Below are positions 8,000-15,179 of a DNA stretch of 47,611 bases, in pieces. The position numbers and the translations under genes were made by a program. Within the stretch, counting starts at the first letter, position 1, and the number at the start of each line of letters is the position of its first letter. The stretch comes from Bacillota bacterium (GTDB lineage Bacteria > Bacillota > Clostridia > Peptostreptococcales > Anaerovoracaceae): contig JAFRZB010000022.1 in assembly GCA_017442785.1 (NCBI GenBank), forward strand, positions 1 through 47,611. The letters run 5' to 3'. The notes beneath the pieces are model-generated. The model did not search any database, had not been told where the DNA came from, and saw nothing but the letters and a program-made list of their open reading frames with translations.

Positions 8000-8263
8000 T
8001 TATATCTTGTGAAGCTCCCAGAAGCATTTGTCCGGATGGTATTTAAGCTGGTATCTCCTCTCCCTGCCGTCTATGGTGCTCTGGCAGTCGTAGCTGTAGA
8101 CGGGAGATCCCGCCACCGTGCTCTTTTCAGCCAAAAAGATGCGGCTGACCAGCACTTCCCTGCTCTGTCCGTCTATGTCCGTGTATCTGAACTTGTATGG
8201 CAGCGGCTTGCTGCTGCCTCTGAATACGACTATCGCATCTATGGTGCTGGCCAGCCTTCTCAT
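8000..8263 (-). CDS. Small conserved-looking protein, predicted SOS-controlled
   Basis: 87 residues, basic, no membrane segment or signal peptide, function not recognised. It opens 'MRRLASTIDAIVVFRGSS' and is rich in Tyr and Arg towards the end ('RRYQLKYHPDKCFWELHKI'), suggesting a small mixed alpha/beta fold. The ATG is preceded by GGAGG 6 nt away. It stands alone: a terminator lies upstream (8315-8351) and the tRNA promoter lies downstream. Its promoter carries a LexA-like operator in the spacer (8289-8302), so damage-inducible expression is the strongest clue to its role. It is not YneA-like (no LysM domain or membrane helix). Confidence 0.8.
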   Translation of the reverse strand: MRRLASTIDAIVVFRGSSKPLPYKFRYTDIDGQSREVLVSRIFLAEKSTVAGSPVYSYDCQSTIDGRERRYQLKYHPDKCFWELHKI

Positions 8264-8281
8264 AACATCCCTCCGGATGTT

Positions 8282-8310
8282 ATTATACAGAACATATGTT
8301 CGCGTTGCAA
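8282..8310 (-). promoter_or_regulatory. Promoter with an SOS/LexA-like box in the spacer
   Basis: Minus strand: TTGCAA (8305-8310), 17-nt spacer, TATAAT (8282-8287). The spacer holds CGAACATATGTTCT (8289-8302), which matches the Gram-positive LexA consensus CGAAC-RNRY-GTTYC at 13 of 14 positions and contains the perfect palindrome GAACATATGTTC. A repressor bound there would cover the whole core promoter. A second inverted repeat, ATAACATCC-GGAG-GGATGTTAT, runs from the -10 to the start codon. Confidence 0.75.
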
Positions 8311-8314
8311 GAAC

Positions 8315-8351
8315 AAAAACAGGCGGAGCGCTGTTTTTCCGCCTGTTTTTT
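8315..8351 (-). terminator. Intrinsic terminator of the flavin reductase gene
   Basis: Stem AACAGGCGG / CCGCCTGTT with a 12-nt loop and T-runs on both strands, 9 nt after the stop of the flavin reductase gene and directly upstream of the SOS-like promoter. Confidence 0.85.
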
Positions 8352-8359
8352 CTCTGTTC

Positions 8360-8917
8360 CTACTTAAGCGCCTTGCCTGCGGAGAAGGCCTTGCCCGCTG
8401 CTTCCCCGAAGCCCCAGTAGAGATGGTTCTCTATGTCGTAGATGATGGGTCTGAGCTTCTTCGGGTCCACCTTTCCTTCCGTAAGGATGCCCTCGTCCGC
8501 CGTGACGTTTACGATGTTTCCGAAGAGATGGCAGTGCACCACCTCGTAGGAATCCAGCTCGCACTCTATGCAAAGAGGAAGCTCGTCCACCGCCGGGGCG
8601 TCTATCTTTTCCGCCTTGTGGGTGTGCAGCCCGGATCTTTCCACCTTGTCCGGAACATCGTTGCCGGAGACTATGCCTACGTAATCGCAGGGCACCAGCT
8701 GATCTTCCGTAGCCGGGCTTACGGTGAACACCTTGTTCCTGAGTATGTTCTCAACAGTCTTGTGGTTCCCGGAAAGGCAGAGGAACACCTGGTGGTCGTC
8801 CCCTACCGCGCCCCACGCTGCATTCATAAGGTCCGGAGTGCCGTCCTCGTTGTAGGTCCCTATTATGAGCACGGGCTGCGGAAATATGAGAGGCTTTTTG
8901 CCGAAATTCTTTTTCAT
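8360..8917 (-). CDS. Flavin reductase family protein (FMN-binding split barrel)
   Basis: 185 residues, cytosolic, FMN-binding split-barrel fold like DIM6/NTAB flavin reductases. Family-like stretches are 'PVLIIGTYNEDGTPDLMNAAW' near the N terminus, 'KTVENILRNKVFTVSP' and 'VHCHLFGNIVNV'. The start at 8917 is chosen because AAAGGAGGACAG lies just upstream; a longer reading to 8968 would begin inside the promoter region. Such proteins reduce free flavin with NAD(P)H or act as small FMN oxidoreductases; the partner is unknown. A TATAAT at 8957-8962 (minus strand) is a possible -10 with no good -35. Confidence 0.88.
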   Translation of the reverse strand: MKKNFGKKPLIFPQPVLIIGTYNEDGTPDLMNAAWGAVGDDHQVFLCLSGNHKTVENILRNKVFTVSPATEDQLVPCDYVGIVSGNDVPDKVERSGLHTHKAEKIDAPAVDELPLCIECELDSYEVVHCHLFGNIVNVTADEGILTEGKVDPKKLRPIIYDIENHLYWGFGEAAGKAFSAGKALK

Positions 8918-8974
8918 GTCTGTCCTCCTTTTGACTGATATGTTTTCCGTGCGTCTATTATACCACAAAACGCT

Positions 8975-9002
8975 TTGGAACGGCGCTCTTCCATGGTATA
9001 AT
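8975..9002 (+). promoter_or_regulatory. Promoter giving a leaderless HAD mRNA
   Basis: TTGGAA (8975-8980), 16-nt spacer, TATAAT (8997-9002). The ATG of the HAD gene is at 9009, exactly where transcription should start, and there is no Shine-Dalgarno site. Confidence 0.6.
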
Positions 9003-9008
9003 CATCGT

Positions 9009-9683
9009 ATGATAACTACTCTTATTTTTGACGTATACGGGACCATAATAGCCTTCGAGCGGGGAAGGAACGCGGAGATAGTGCGGGGATTCATGCGCCG
9101 CGCGGGCGTGGAGACTCCAAAGGAAGAGGTCCACAGGCTCTGGGGAGAATACTACAAGGATGCGGAGCTTAACGACAAGGTCTTCCGCACCGAGGCGCAG
9201 GTATTTCAGGAGCGCATAGCGTTTCTGTACGATCGCTACGGCTGCAAGGCGGACCCCCTTGAAGCCTACAACGCCACCTCCGCCCTTTCGGAAAAGCGCG
9301 TGGCCTACCCGGAGGCAAAGGACGCCATAGCCTCCCTTCGCAAAAAATACCGCGTGGTGACGGGCTCCAACGCAGACGACTATCCGCTGCGCCTCAACCT
9401 GGACGGGGCCGGCATAGAGATGGACGCATATTACACCTCGGAAGGCTTCAGGATATACAAGCCCCGCCCGGAATTCTATCTTGCCATACTCGAAAAAGAA
9501 GGCATACGCCCGGAAGAGGCGGTGTTCATAGGGGACTCGGTCCTTGAGGACGTTCAGGCGCCCAAGGCCCTGGGCATGCGGACCATATGGGTCAACAGAA
9601 GAAAGCCCCCGGAAGACTTCGGCCAGGACGCCGAGGTAAAGGGACTGGACGAGATAGGGATCGCGTTGGAGCACATAGACTGA
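9009..9683 (+). CDS. HAD-superfamily hydrolase
   Basis: 224 residues, soluble. The HAD motifs are present: motif I 'IFDVYGT' (nucleophile D8), motif II 'VTGSNADD', motif III 'KPRPEFY' and motif IV 'FIGDSVLEDV'. The residue two after the nucleophile is Tyr10, not the Asp used by phosphatases; DxYGT is typical of 2-haloacid-dehalogenase-type members, although motif IV is phosphatase-like. The substrate cannot be assigned. The start is placed at 9009 because the earlier part of the frame (from 8865) overlaps the opposite gene and its promoter. It is followed 12 nt later by a lipoprotein gene. Confidence 0.87.
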   Translation: MITTLIFDVYGTIIAFERGRNAEIVRGFMRRAGVETPKEEVHRLWGEYYKDAELNDKVFRTEAQVFQERIAFLYDRYGCKADPLEAYNATSALSEKRVAYPEAKDAIASLRKKYRVVTGSNADDYPLRLNLDGAGIEMDAYYTSEGFRIYKPRPEFYLAILEKEGIRPEEAVFIGDSVLEDVQAPKALGMRTIWVNRRKPPEDFGQDAEVKGLDEIGIALEHID

Positions 9684-9695
9684 AATTTACAGAAA

Positions 9696-10547
9696 ATGGG
9701 CAGGAAGTACATCGCAGCGACAGTTTCCGTAATTCTTATCATCCTTTTACTGGCAGGATGCGGTGCTCTGTCGTCTGCCGGCAAAGAAAACTCAAACACT
9801 GTCACGGACACCGAACTTATACGTTATCCGACGTCATTAGACCTTCTGATCTCGGATGCTCCGAACATTTACTACGGAACATGCGTTGAAAAGTCAGTGG
9901 ACACCGAAACAAATACCGCAAAAATGGCATTTAAGATAGCCGATATCTATCGGGGATCATTTGACGGAAGCATCACCGAATTCCGGTCGATAGACCACAG
10001 CGGTATCGAAAAGGGTCGGAACTGCATCATATTCTGTTGGGAACGCGCATCTGTTTTCGACCAAACTGACTTCTATACTGTCGGGACCGTCATTTGCGAT
10101 AAGAACGGGACCATCTTTTGCAACACTGCATCGGACTGTAGCTTCAGGAACATGGAGGAAGCCCGGAAGTATGTTTCCACATATGCCCTGGAGCACCCGT
10201 TTACGGGCGACGCGGCTGTGCTTGGGGATTATTGCAGATCAGAAGACCTGAACGATATCTTCGAATACTCATCAAATGTTTTTACGGCTGAAATAACAGG
10301 TGATCTCGGCGATCCCGCCCCCGACCGCACAGCTTACGGTTACAAGCTGTTATCAAACCTGAAAGGAAAGATCGACAATGAACAATGGATAGTCGCGATG
10401 AACGGATCCATGGAAGTCGGAAAAAAATACCTGCTCCTTTTAAGCAATAACGGCGGCGGATCATCATTTTTCGTGATCACGTCAGTCAAAAGCGTTTTGC
10501 CGCTGGATTCGGACGATGCGAAGTACGTGCTTTCGCTGGCAAGGTAA
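9696..10547 (+). CDS. Lipoprotein with two tandem ~70-residue repeats
   Basis: 283 residues. A type II signal peptide is plain: 'MGRKYIAATVSVILIILLL' then lipobox 'LLAGC' with the lipidated Cys at 22, so it is anchored outside the membrane. Residues about 43-115 and 180-252 look like repeats: each has a 'DLL/DLN' start, a 'YYGTCVEK' / 'FTAEITG' strand, an 'IYRGSFDGSI' / 'NLKGKIDNEQ' segment and an 'IEKGRNCIIFC' / 'MEVGKKYLLLL' strand. Six cysteines lie between 63 and 180. Function not recognised. The DNA is less GC-rich than its neighbours and there is no clear Shine-Dalgarno site, so it may be a later arrival translated by coupling to the HAD gene. Confidence 0.8.
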   Translation: MGRKYIAATVSVILIILLLAGCGALSSAGKENSNTVTDTELIRYPTSLDLLISDAPNIYYGTCVEKSVDTETNTAKMAFKIADIYRGSFDGSITEFRSIDHSGIEKGRNCIIFCWERASVFDQTDFYTVGTVICDKNGTIFCNTASDCSFRNMEEARKYVSTYALEHPFTGDAAVLGDYCRSEDLNDIFEYSSNVFTAEITGDLGDPAPDRTAYGYKLLSNLKGKIDNEQWIVAMNGSMEVGKKYLLLLSNNGGGSSFFVITSVKSVLPLDSDDAKYVLSLAR

Positions 10548-10560
10548 AAATATTAAAACG

Positions 10561-10589
10561 AAAACAGCGCCGCGAAGGCGCTGTTTTTT
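10561..10589. terminator. Bidirectional terminator
   Basis: AAAACAGCGCC-GCGAA-GGCGCTGTTTT, an 11-bp perfect stem with T-runs both ways, between the convergent lipoprotein gene and the first MBL hydrolase gene. It ends the module at 10613-14969. Confidence 0.88.
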
Positions 10590-10612
10590 GTTGCTTTTTG
10601 CGAAGGGGATCT

Positions 10613-11440
10613 CTACAGAGCTGCAAGCTCGTCCTTATATATCTGCGTGTACATGGCCTGAAACCTGCACAGCGCGTCCGGAGACATCACGAACGGGTTG
10701 GGAACGCCGTCTGCAAGCCTTCTGCAGAGCGCCAGCCTTTCCGCGGCATTGTCCACGAACGGATGCGTGGATATGGCCACGTCCGCGCCGCGGGCCGTGA
10801 AGGCCTCGGTGAACTTATAGCTGGACTGGATGTGATCCTCGAGCGCTTTTCTATCGCCCTTTACGGGGCCTGTGCCGCCCCAGAGAGTGGCTATGTGCGC
10901 CCTGCCCTCGTCCCATACCGGGAAGATGAAGGACATGCATCCGGGAGTATGCCCCGGAGTCCATACGCATTCGAACCACATGTTGCCGAGGCGGAAGATC
11001 TCGCCGTCGCTGATGTATCCGTCTATGTCGAACTGGCGAAGGTCGCTTAAAGGCGCATTCGGAGGAAGGGATACCGGGTTTTTGGACCACGCGGCATCGA
11101 TCTCCGACATGTAGATCTTAGTCCCGTACTTTTCCCTGAAATATCCGGCATTTCCGAAGTGGTCCATATGGCCGTGGGTTATGAGGATAGCCTTAAGATC
11201 GGCCGGATCCGCGCCTGCCTCGATCATGGACTGCTCTATGTACTGAGCATCCTTGTTGCACATGTTGTCCAGCATCACATAGCCCTCGGACGTCTCCACG
11301 AGGAAGCATCCCACGTATGTGCTGCCGATGAATGTAAGGTTATCGAAGAACTTCGTGGGCGGGATGTTCTCTCCCTGTCCCATCCTTACTCTGTTCTCCG
11401 CATGGGGCCTTCCCGGCCTCCAGGATCTGAACTCTGCCAT
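10613..11440 (-). CDS. MBL-fold metallo-hydrolase (paralogue 1)
   Basis: 275 residues, no signal peptide. The dinuclear zinc motif HxHxDH is 'THGHMDHFG' (H89, H91, D93, H94); further ligands are the His of 'TPGHTPGC' and of 'ISTHPFVDN'. There is no bridging Asp motif ('GDxL') where many MBL hydrolases have one ('TLWGGTG' instead), so the ligand set resembles the B3 type. The ATG at 11440 is chosen because AGGTGG precedes it and because the upstream paralogue also begins 'MAE'; a GTG at 11449 would add three residues. It is last in the permease-MFS-MBL-MBL run. Lactonase, thioesterase or other hydrolase activity is possible. Confidence 0.88.
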   Translation of the reverse strand: MAEFRSWRPGRPHAENRVRMGQGENIPPTKFFDNLTFIGSTYVGCFLVETSEGYVMLDNMCNKDAQYIEQSMIEAGADPADLKAILITHGHMDHFGNAGYFREKYGTKIYMSEIDAAWSKNPVSLPPNAPLSDLRQFDIDGYISDGEIFRLGNMWFECVWTPGHTPGCMSFIFPVWDEGRAHIATLWGGTGPVKGDRKALEDHIQSSYKFTEAFTARGADVAISTHPFVDNAAERLALCRRLADGVPNPFVMSPDALCRFQAMYTQIYKDELAAL

Positions 11441-11449
11441 TGCGTCCAC

Positions 11450-12316
11450 CTACTCGGAGAGCGGGTTGGGAGCCGGCTTGGGGTCCATCTTGCCTGCGCA
11501 GAAGTCGTAGAACATCCTTGTGTACCTGTGGCAGGCGTCACGGCCGATGACGAACGGATTGGCAACGCCCTCGGTAATGTGATGGATGACGTTGAGTCTC
11601 TCAAGACCGTTGTCGATGATCGGATGGTTGGATACCTCAACGTCGCACTTGTACTCGTCGCAGACCTCGGTGAAGTGTATCGCGGACTGCAGGTACTGCT
11701 CCTGCCAGTCTCTCTTCCTGGGAACGCCTGTTCCGCCCCAGGTGCAGCACATGTGCGGTCTGCCCTCGTCTGTAACGGGGAAGATAAAGGAGAGCACGCT
11801 GGGAGAGTGTCCGCCTGTTCCTACGCAGTGGACCGTGGTATCGCCCAGTGTAAAGTCGTCTCCGTCCTCCAGGAAGCCGTCCGGAGTAAAGGTGAGCGGT
11901 TCATGGTCGTCATCCTCCGGAAGATGAGTGTAGTAATAGTACTCCTTGCCGGACATGTAGATCTTGGTGCCGTACTTCTTCTGGAAATAGTCGCAGCTGC
12001 CGTAGTGATCGAAATGTCCGTGTGTTATGAGTATAGCTTTGAGGTTTGCGGGGTCGAGCTCCAGCTTCTTAAGGCCGTCCTCTATCATGTCCACATACTT
12101 CTGGTACGGATAGAGGCAGTCTATGAGGATGAGGCCTTCAGTGGTCTCCAGGACGAAGCACCATACGAAGGTATCGCCTATTATGGAGAGCTGATCGAAG
12201 ATGCGGGTGGGCTCTACATCATCAGCCGGTACGGGTCCGAGGACCTTCGGCGGCGGGGGTGCCTGGTGCATCTTTTTTACTCTCCATGTATTTCTGATCT
12301 TGAACTGTTCTGCCAT
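11450..12316 (-). CDS. MBL-fold metallo-hydrolase (paralogue 2)
   Basis: 288 residues, cytosolic. It has HxHxDH as 'THGHFDHYG' (H99, H101, D103, H104), His in 'GTGGHSPSVLSF' and His in 'VSNHPIIDN', the same B3-like set as the next gene. The two align along their length ('ILITHGH', 'EKYGTKIYMS', 'FPVTDEGRPHM', 'GVANPFV'), so they arose by tandem duplication and have since diverged. Start: GGAG 8 nt before ATG. The 9-nt gap to the downstream copy shows co-transcription. The substrate may be what the neighbouring transporters carry (inference). Confidence 0.88.
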   Translation of the reverse strand: MAEQFKIRNTWRVKKMHQAPPPPKVLGPVPADDVEPTRIFDQLSIIGDTFVWCFVLETTEGLILIDCLYPYQKYVDMIEDGLKKLELDPANLKAILITHGHFDHYGSCDYFQKKYGTKIYMSGKEYYYYTHLPEDDDHEPLTFTPDGFLEDGDDFTLGDTTVHCVGTGGHSPSVLSFIFPVTDEGRPHMCCTWGGTGVPRKRDWQEQYLQSAIHFTEVCDEYKCDVEVSNHPIIDNGLERLNVIHHITEGVANPFVIGRDACHRYTRMFYDFCAGKMDPKPAPNPLSE

Positions 12317-12337
12317 TTCGATTCTCCTTTATAATAT

Positions 12338-13558
12338 CTACTTTGAATTCTTAATGTTCTTTTTATAAACGTTCCTGAGAAGGAAAGCTATTACCGCTGC
12401 TGCTATAAGAGGTATCATCATGAATCTGTAGGAGCTGGCATAGGCGTTGACATCCGTCATGCCGCTGCGGAGGAACATGTCCACCACTGCGCCGGCGATA
12501 GTCGGCCCCAGGAACTGTCCTATGTCCTGCATGAAGAACATCGTGTTTGCGCCTACTCCGGACCTGTCTCTGGGCACCATCTTCATGCACAGAGCCTGGA
12601 TGCTGGGCTGAGCCATTCCGTACCCCAGAGCGGCCACGACAGCCGCTGCTATGATCAGGACTATGGACTTGGCAAGGCTGAAGAGCAGGAAGGTCATGGA
12701 GAACAGTATCAGCGAGGGCACTATCACCTTAACATATCCGTGCTTGTCGGCAAGTCCGCTCACAAGAGGCCTTAAGACAAGAAGTCCTATGGCGTATACC
12801 GTAAAGTAGATGCCTATCCCGTCTATCCCGCGAAGTCCTCCGTAGATCGTCAGCAGAGCGTTTATCGTGGAGTAAGACATTGCAAGGAACGTCAGCAGCA
12901 GGGCCGCGGGGATGGCGTCCTTTATGAGTATGGTATCGAACCTGATCTTATACCTTGCGTCCGGAGCTACATAAGTATCGCTGCAAATGAAGCACAGAGC
13001 AAATGCTATGAGCATCAGACCGGTGCAGATCCAGAACGTGGTGGAATACCCGTACCTGTTGCTTATCGCAAGCCCTACGCTGGGGCCTATGGCCTGGCCG
13101 AAAGCCTGGGCAAGGGAGAATATGGTTACGCCTTTGCCGTATTTATCGTCCGGAAGAGATTCGCAGACTATGGCCATGGACAGAGGCGCGGAGCACCCTA
13201 CTCCGACGCCCTGAAGGCATCTTCCGACAATTACGAGCGGAATGCTCTTTGCCAGAGCGAACAGCGTATACGCCGCAGCGATGCATGCTATGGCTGCAGC
13301 AAGCAGCTTCTTTTTATTTACTATGTCGTACAGCGGGCTCGTAAACGGCCTCATTGCAAGTGCTATGCCTGCGTAGAGCCCGGAAATGAGACCTATGAGG
13401 CTGGCGGCAGCTCCGAGGGAGCCCGCGAACTTGCCTATGAGGGTGTGCGCGGTCTGCTGTCCCATGTTCATGAACAGATTTACCACGAATACCGCTATGA
13501 ATGCCCTGTTCCAGATGGTAGCAGGCTTTTCTCTAAGGACAGTGTTATCCTTTGACAC
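12338..13558 (-). CDS. MFS transporter (paralogue A)
   Basis: 406 residues, twelve predicted membrane helices, major facilitator superfamily, MFS_1 type. N-terminal 'ISGLYAGIALAMRPFTSPLYD' includes the loop 2-3 region, and 'VGRCLQGVGVGCSAPLSMAI' is the motif in helix 4. The initiator is GTG at 13558 with GAGG 6 nt upstream. It is clearly paralogous to the MFS gene at 16754-17995 (shared 'SDTYVAPDA.Y.IRFDTI', 'FFMQDIG.FLGP'). Position between the permease and the MBL pair suggests uptake or efflux of a compound handled by them. Substrate not readable. Confidence 0.9.
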   Translation of the reverse strand: MSKDNTVLREKPATIWNRAFIAVFVVNLFMNMGQQTAHTLIGKFAGSLGAAASLIGLISGLYAGIALAMRPFTSPLYDIVNKKKLLAAAIACIAAAYTLFALAKSIPLVIVGRCLQGVGVGCSAPLSMAIVCESLPDDKYGKGVTIFSLAQAFGQAIGPSVGLAISNRYGYSTTFWICTGLMLIAFALCFICSDTYVAPDARYKIRFDTILIKDAIPAALLLTFLAMSYSTINALLTIYGGLRGIDGIGIYFTVYAIGLLVLRPLVSGLADKHGYVKVIVPSLILFSMTFLLFSLAKSIVLIIAAAVVAALGYGMAQPSIQALCMKMVPRDRSGVGANTMFFMQDIGQFLGPTIAGAVVDMFLRSGMTDVNAYASSYRFMMIPLIAAAVIAFLLRNVYKKNIKNSK

Positions 13559-13586
13559 TTCTAACCTCTTTCACTTCTTAAAGAAC

Positions 13587-13615
13587 GATCCCGCCGCCAT
13601 GACAGCGGCGGGATC
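13587..13615 (-). promoter_or_regulatory. Stable intercistronic hairpin
   Basis: GATCCCGCCGC and GCGGCGGGATC form a perfect 11-bp GC-rich stem with a 7-nt loop between the permease stop and the MFS start. On the minus strand it is followed by GTTCTTTAAG, not by a proper T-run, so it is more likely an mRNA-stability or partial-attenuation element than a full terminator. Confidence 0.6.
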
Positions 13616-13631
13616 ACGGATGGTTCGTTTA

Positions 13632-14969
13632 TCAATAGTACCAGCCTGAGAACAGTCCGGAGAAGATGCTCATTCCGCCTACCGCGGCGACTATCGCCAT
13701 TACGATAGGTCCAAGGAATGCCATCTTGAACATGTTCTTTGCGTAAACGTCGCGCTCCTCGTCAGCAACTGTTGAGAGGAAACCTGCGCCGGAGCTGGAG
13801 ATCGGGGAGATGCCGGATGCGGCAAGTCCGAGAGCTACGCAGGAGAGATACGTCAGGGCCTGAGCCGGAGTCTGAGCCATCGCGGCTGCCATCGGGAACA
13901 GCATGGGCTGTACGGTGGGAGCTGCCACGAAGAAGCTCAGGAACGCACAGATTATCAGGAGCACCGGAGCTATGAGCCAGGTGGGAACGGAGTTCGCGAT
14001 GTTGGTGCAGAGCTCCTGCAGGCCTGCCTGCTGTGCTACCTTTACCAGCATGGTAACGCCGGTGATCATTACGATCTGTCTCATGGAAGCCTTGTTTACC
14101 ATCTGCCTCCACTCACCGAGGCTGAGGCCGAGCACGGCCAGGATGCCGAGGATGAATATGGTGTAGTTGCAGAGTATAGTGGACAGCTTCATTGTGAAGG
14201 CAGATTTGATTATGGTGTTGAGGAGCGGCGGGACTATGAATACCACAACGGTGATGGCAAGCAGTATGAGGCTCTTCTTCTGCTCGGCATTGATCTCGAG
14301 CTTTGTGTCTTCAGTCTTATACTCCACATTCTTGAGCTTGAAGCTTCCGGTGATGAGATATACTACGAGGTGGGTAACGATTATCGCAACGAGGAGGTTG
14401 AGCCATACAACGATGCTTACGCTCTGAGCGTTCTGGAGTCCCATGTCCTGGAAGATGCCGAGCCTTGTGGCTGCGTCGATGTTGATGAACGGATTGAGGG
14501 ATCCTGCTATGAACGGCATGTAAGCGGTGGAGATAGCCATAAGTGTGCTGCATCCGCCGGCCTTAGCTATCGAGAACACAAGAGGTCCGATTATGTAGCG
14601 GAGCGCGCCGCCGTCGAGGCAGAAATAGAGGACAGTGCTGAGGACGAACATGATCCAGGGGAATGCCTTCATGTTGCCTTTTACGACACTGAGTATCTTC
14701 TTAGCCATTATCTGTGATGTTCCGTTAGACGTGAACACAGAGAAGTAGATCATGGCGAGAATAAGAGGCATGACTACTGTTACCGGGAAGTATCCTACTA
14801 CTGTCCTCGGAGCCAGATTGAGTCCGAAATAGCCGATCACGAATGCGAAGAGCATGCATGTCATGCCGAGCGTGAACTTGGTTTTGTTGTCCAGTAATAT
14901 TGCCAGTACCAGAGCAACACCGCAGATGATCAGAACTGTCGGGTTCATTACGATAGGTGCAGGTGCCAT
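13632..14969 (-). CDS. Ion-transporter-superfamily permease (SLC13/MatC-like)
   Basis: 445 residues with about 11-12 membrane helices. The two-halved layout and the helix-break sequences 'SLNPFINIDAATRLG' and 'SGISPISSSGAGFLS' resemble ion-transporter-superfamily carriers such as the dicarboxylate carrier MatC and SLC13 members, which import organic anions with Na+ or H+. The ATG at 14969 has AAGGAG about 10 nt upstream. It is first of the minus-strand run and divergent from the PucR-type regulator; an inverted repeat overlaps its promoter (15049-15067). An organic acid is the likely cargo; identity unknown. Confidence 0.82.
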   Translation of the reverse strand: MAPAPIVMNPTVLIICGVALVLAILLDNKTKFTLGMTCMLFAFVIGYFGLNLAPRTVVGYFPVTVVMPLILAMIYFSVFTSNGTSQIMAKKILSVVKGNMKAFPWIMFVLSTVLYFCLDGGALRYIIGPLVFSIAKAGGCSTLMAISTAYMPFIAGSLNPFINIDAATRLGIFQDMGLQNAQSVSIVVWLNLLVAIIVTHLVVYLITGSFKLKNVEYKTEDTKLEINAEQKKSLILLAITVVVFIVPPLLNTIIKSAFTMKLSTILCNYTIFILGILAVLGLSLGEWRQMVNKASMRQIVMITGVTMLVKVAQQAGLQELCTNIANSVPTWLIAPVLLIICAFLSFFVAAPTVQPMLFPMAAAMAQTPAQALTYLSCVALGLAASGISPISSSGAGFLSTVADEERDVYAKNMFKMAFLGPIVMAIVAAVGGMSIFSGLFSGWYY

Positions 14970-15039
14970 TTTGTTTAGTCTCCTTTACAGAACTATTACG
15001 ATTGCGTCAGTCTTTGGCCAAAACTGTTTTTACGATGTG

Positions 15040-15067
15040 ATAATACCATTCGTTTTTTTTAAACGAA
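15040..15067 (-). promoter_or_regulatory. Permease promoter with an inverted repeat
   Basis: Minus strand -10 TATTAT at 15040-15045. Upstream lies TTCGTTT-TTTTT-AAACGAA (15049-15067), a perfect 7-bp inverted repeat over the spacer and the poor -35 (TTTCGT). A weak -35 under a repeat suggests activator control. Confidence 0.5.
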
Positions 15068-15126
15068 ATGACGAGTTCTTCGAATGTGCAAAGAATGTGC
15101 CGTTTTGTGAATTATCCGTCCTATAG

Positions 15127-15155
15127 TGTACACAAGTGCACAAAAATGCTATAAT
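15127..15155 (+). promoter_or_regulatory. Promoter and possible operator of the PucR-type gene
   Basis: Extended -10 TGCTATAAT (TATAAT at 15150-15155) with no good -35. Just upstream TGTACAC-AA-GTGCACA forms an imperfect inverted repeat (6 of 7 positions) where the -35 should be. This is a plausible autoregulatory site. Confidence 0.5.
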
Positions 15156-15179
15156 TCTCTGGAATACAGGAGGTGCGAG

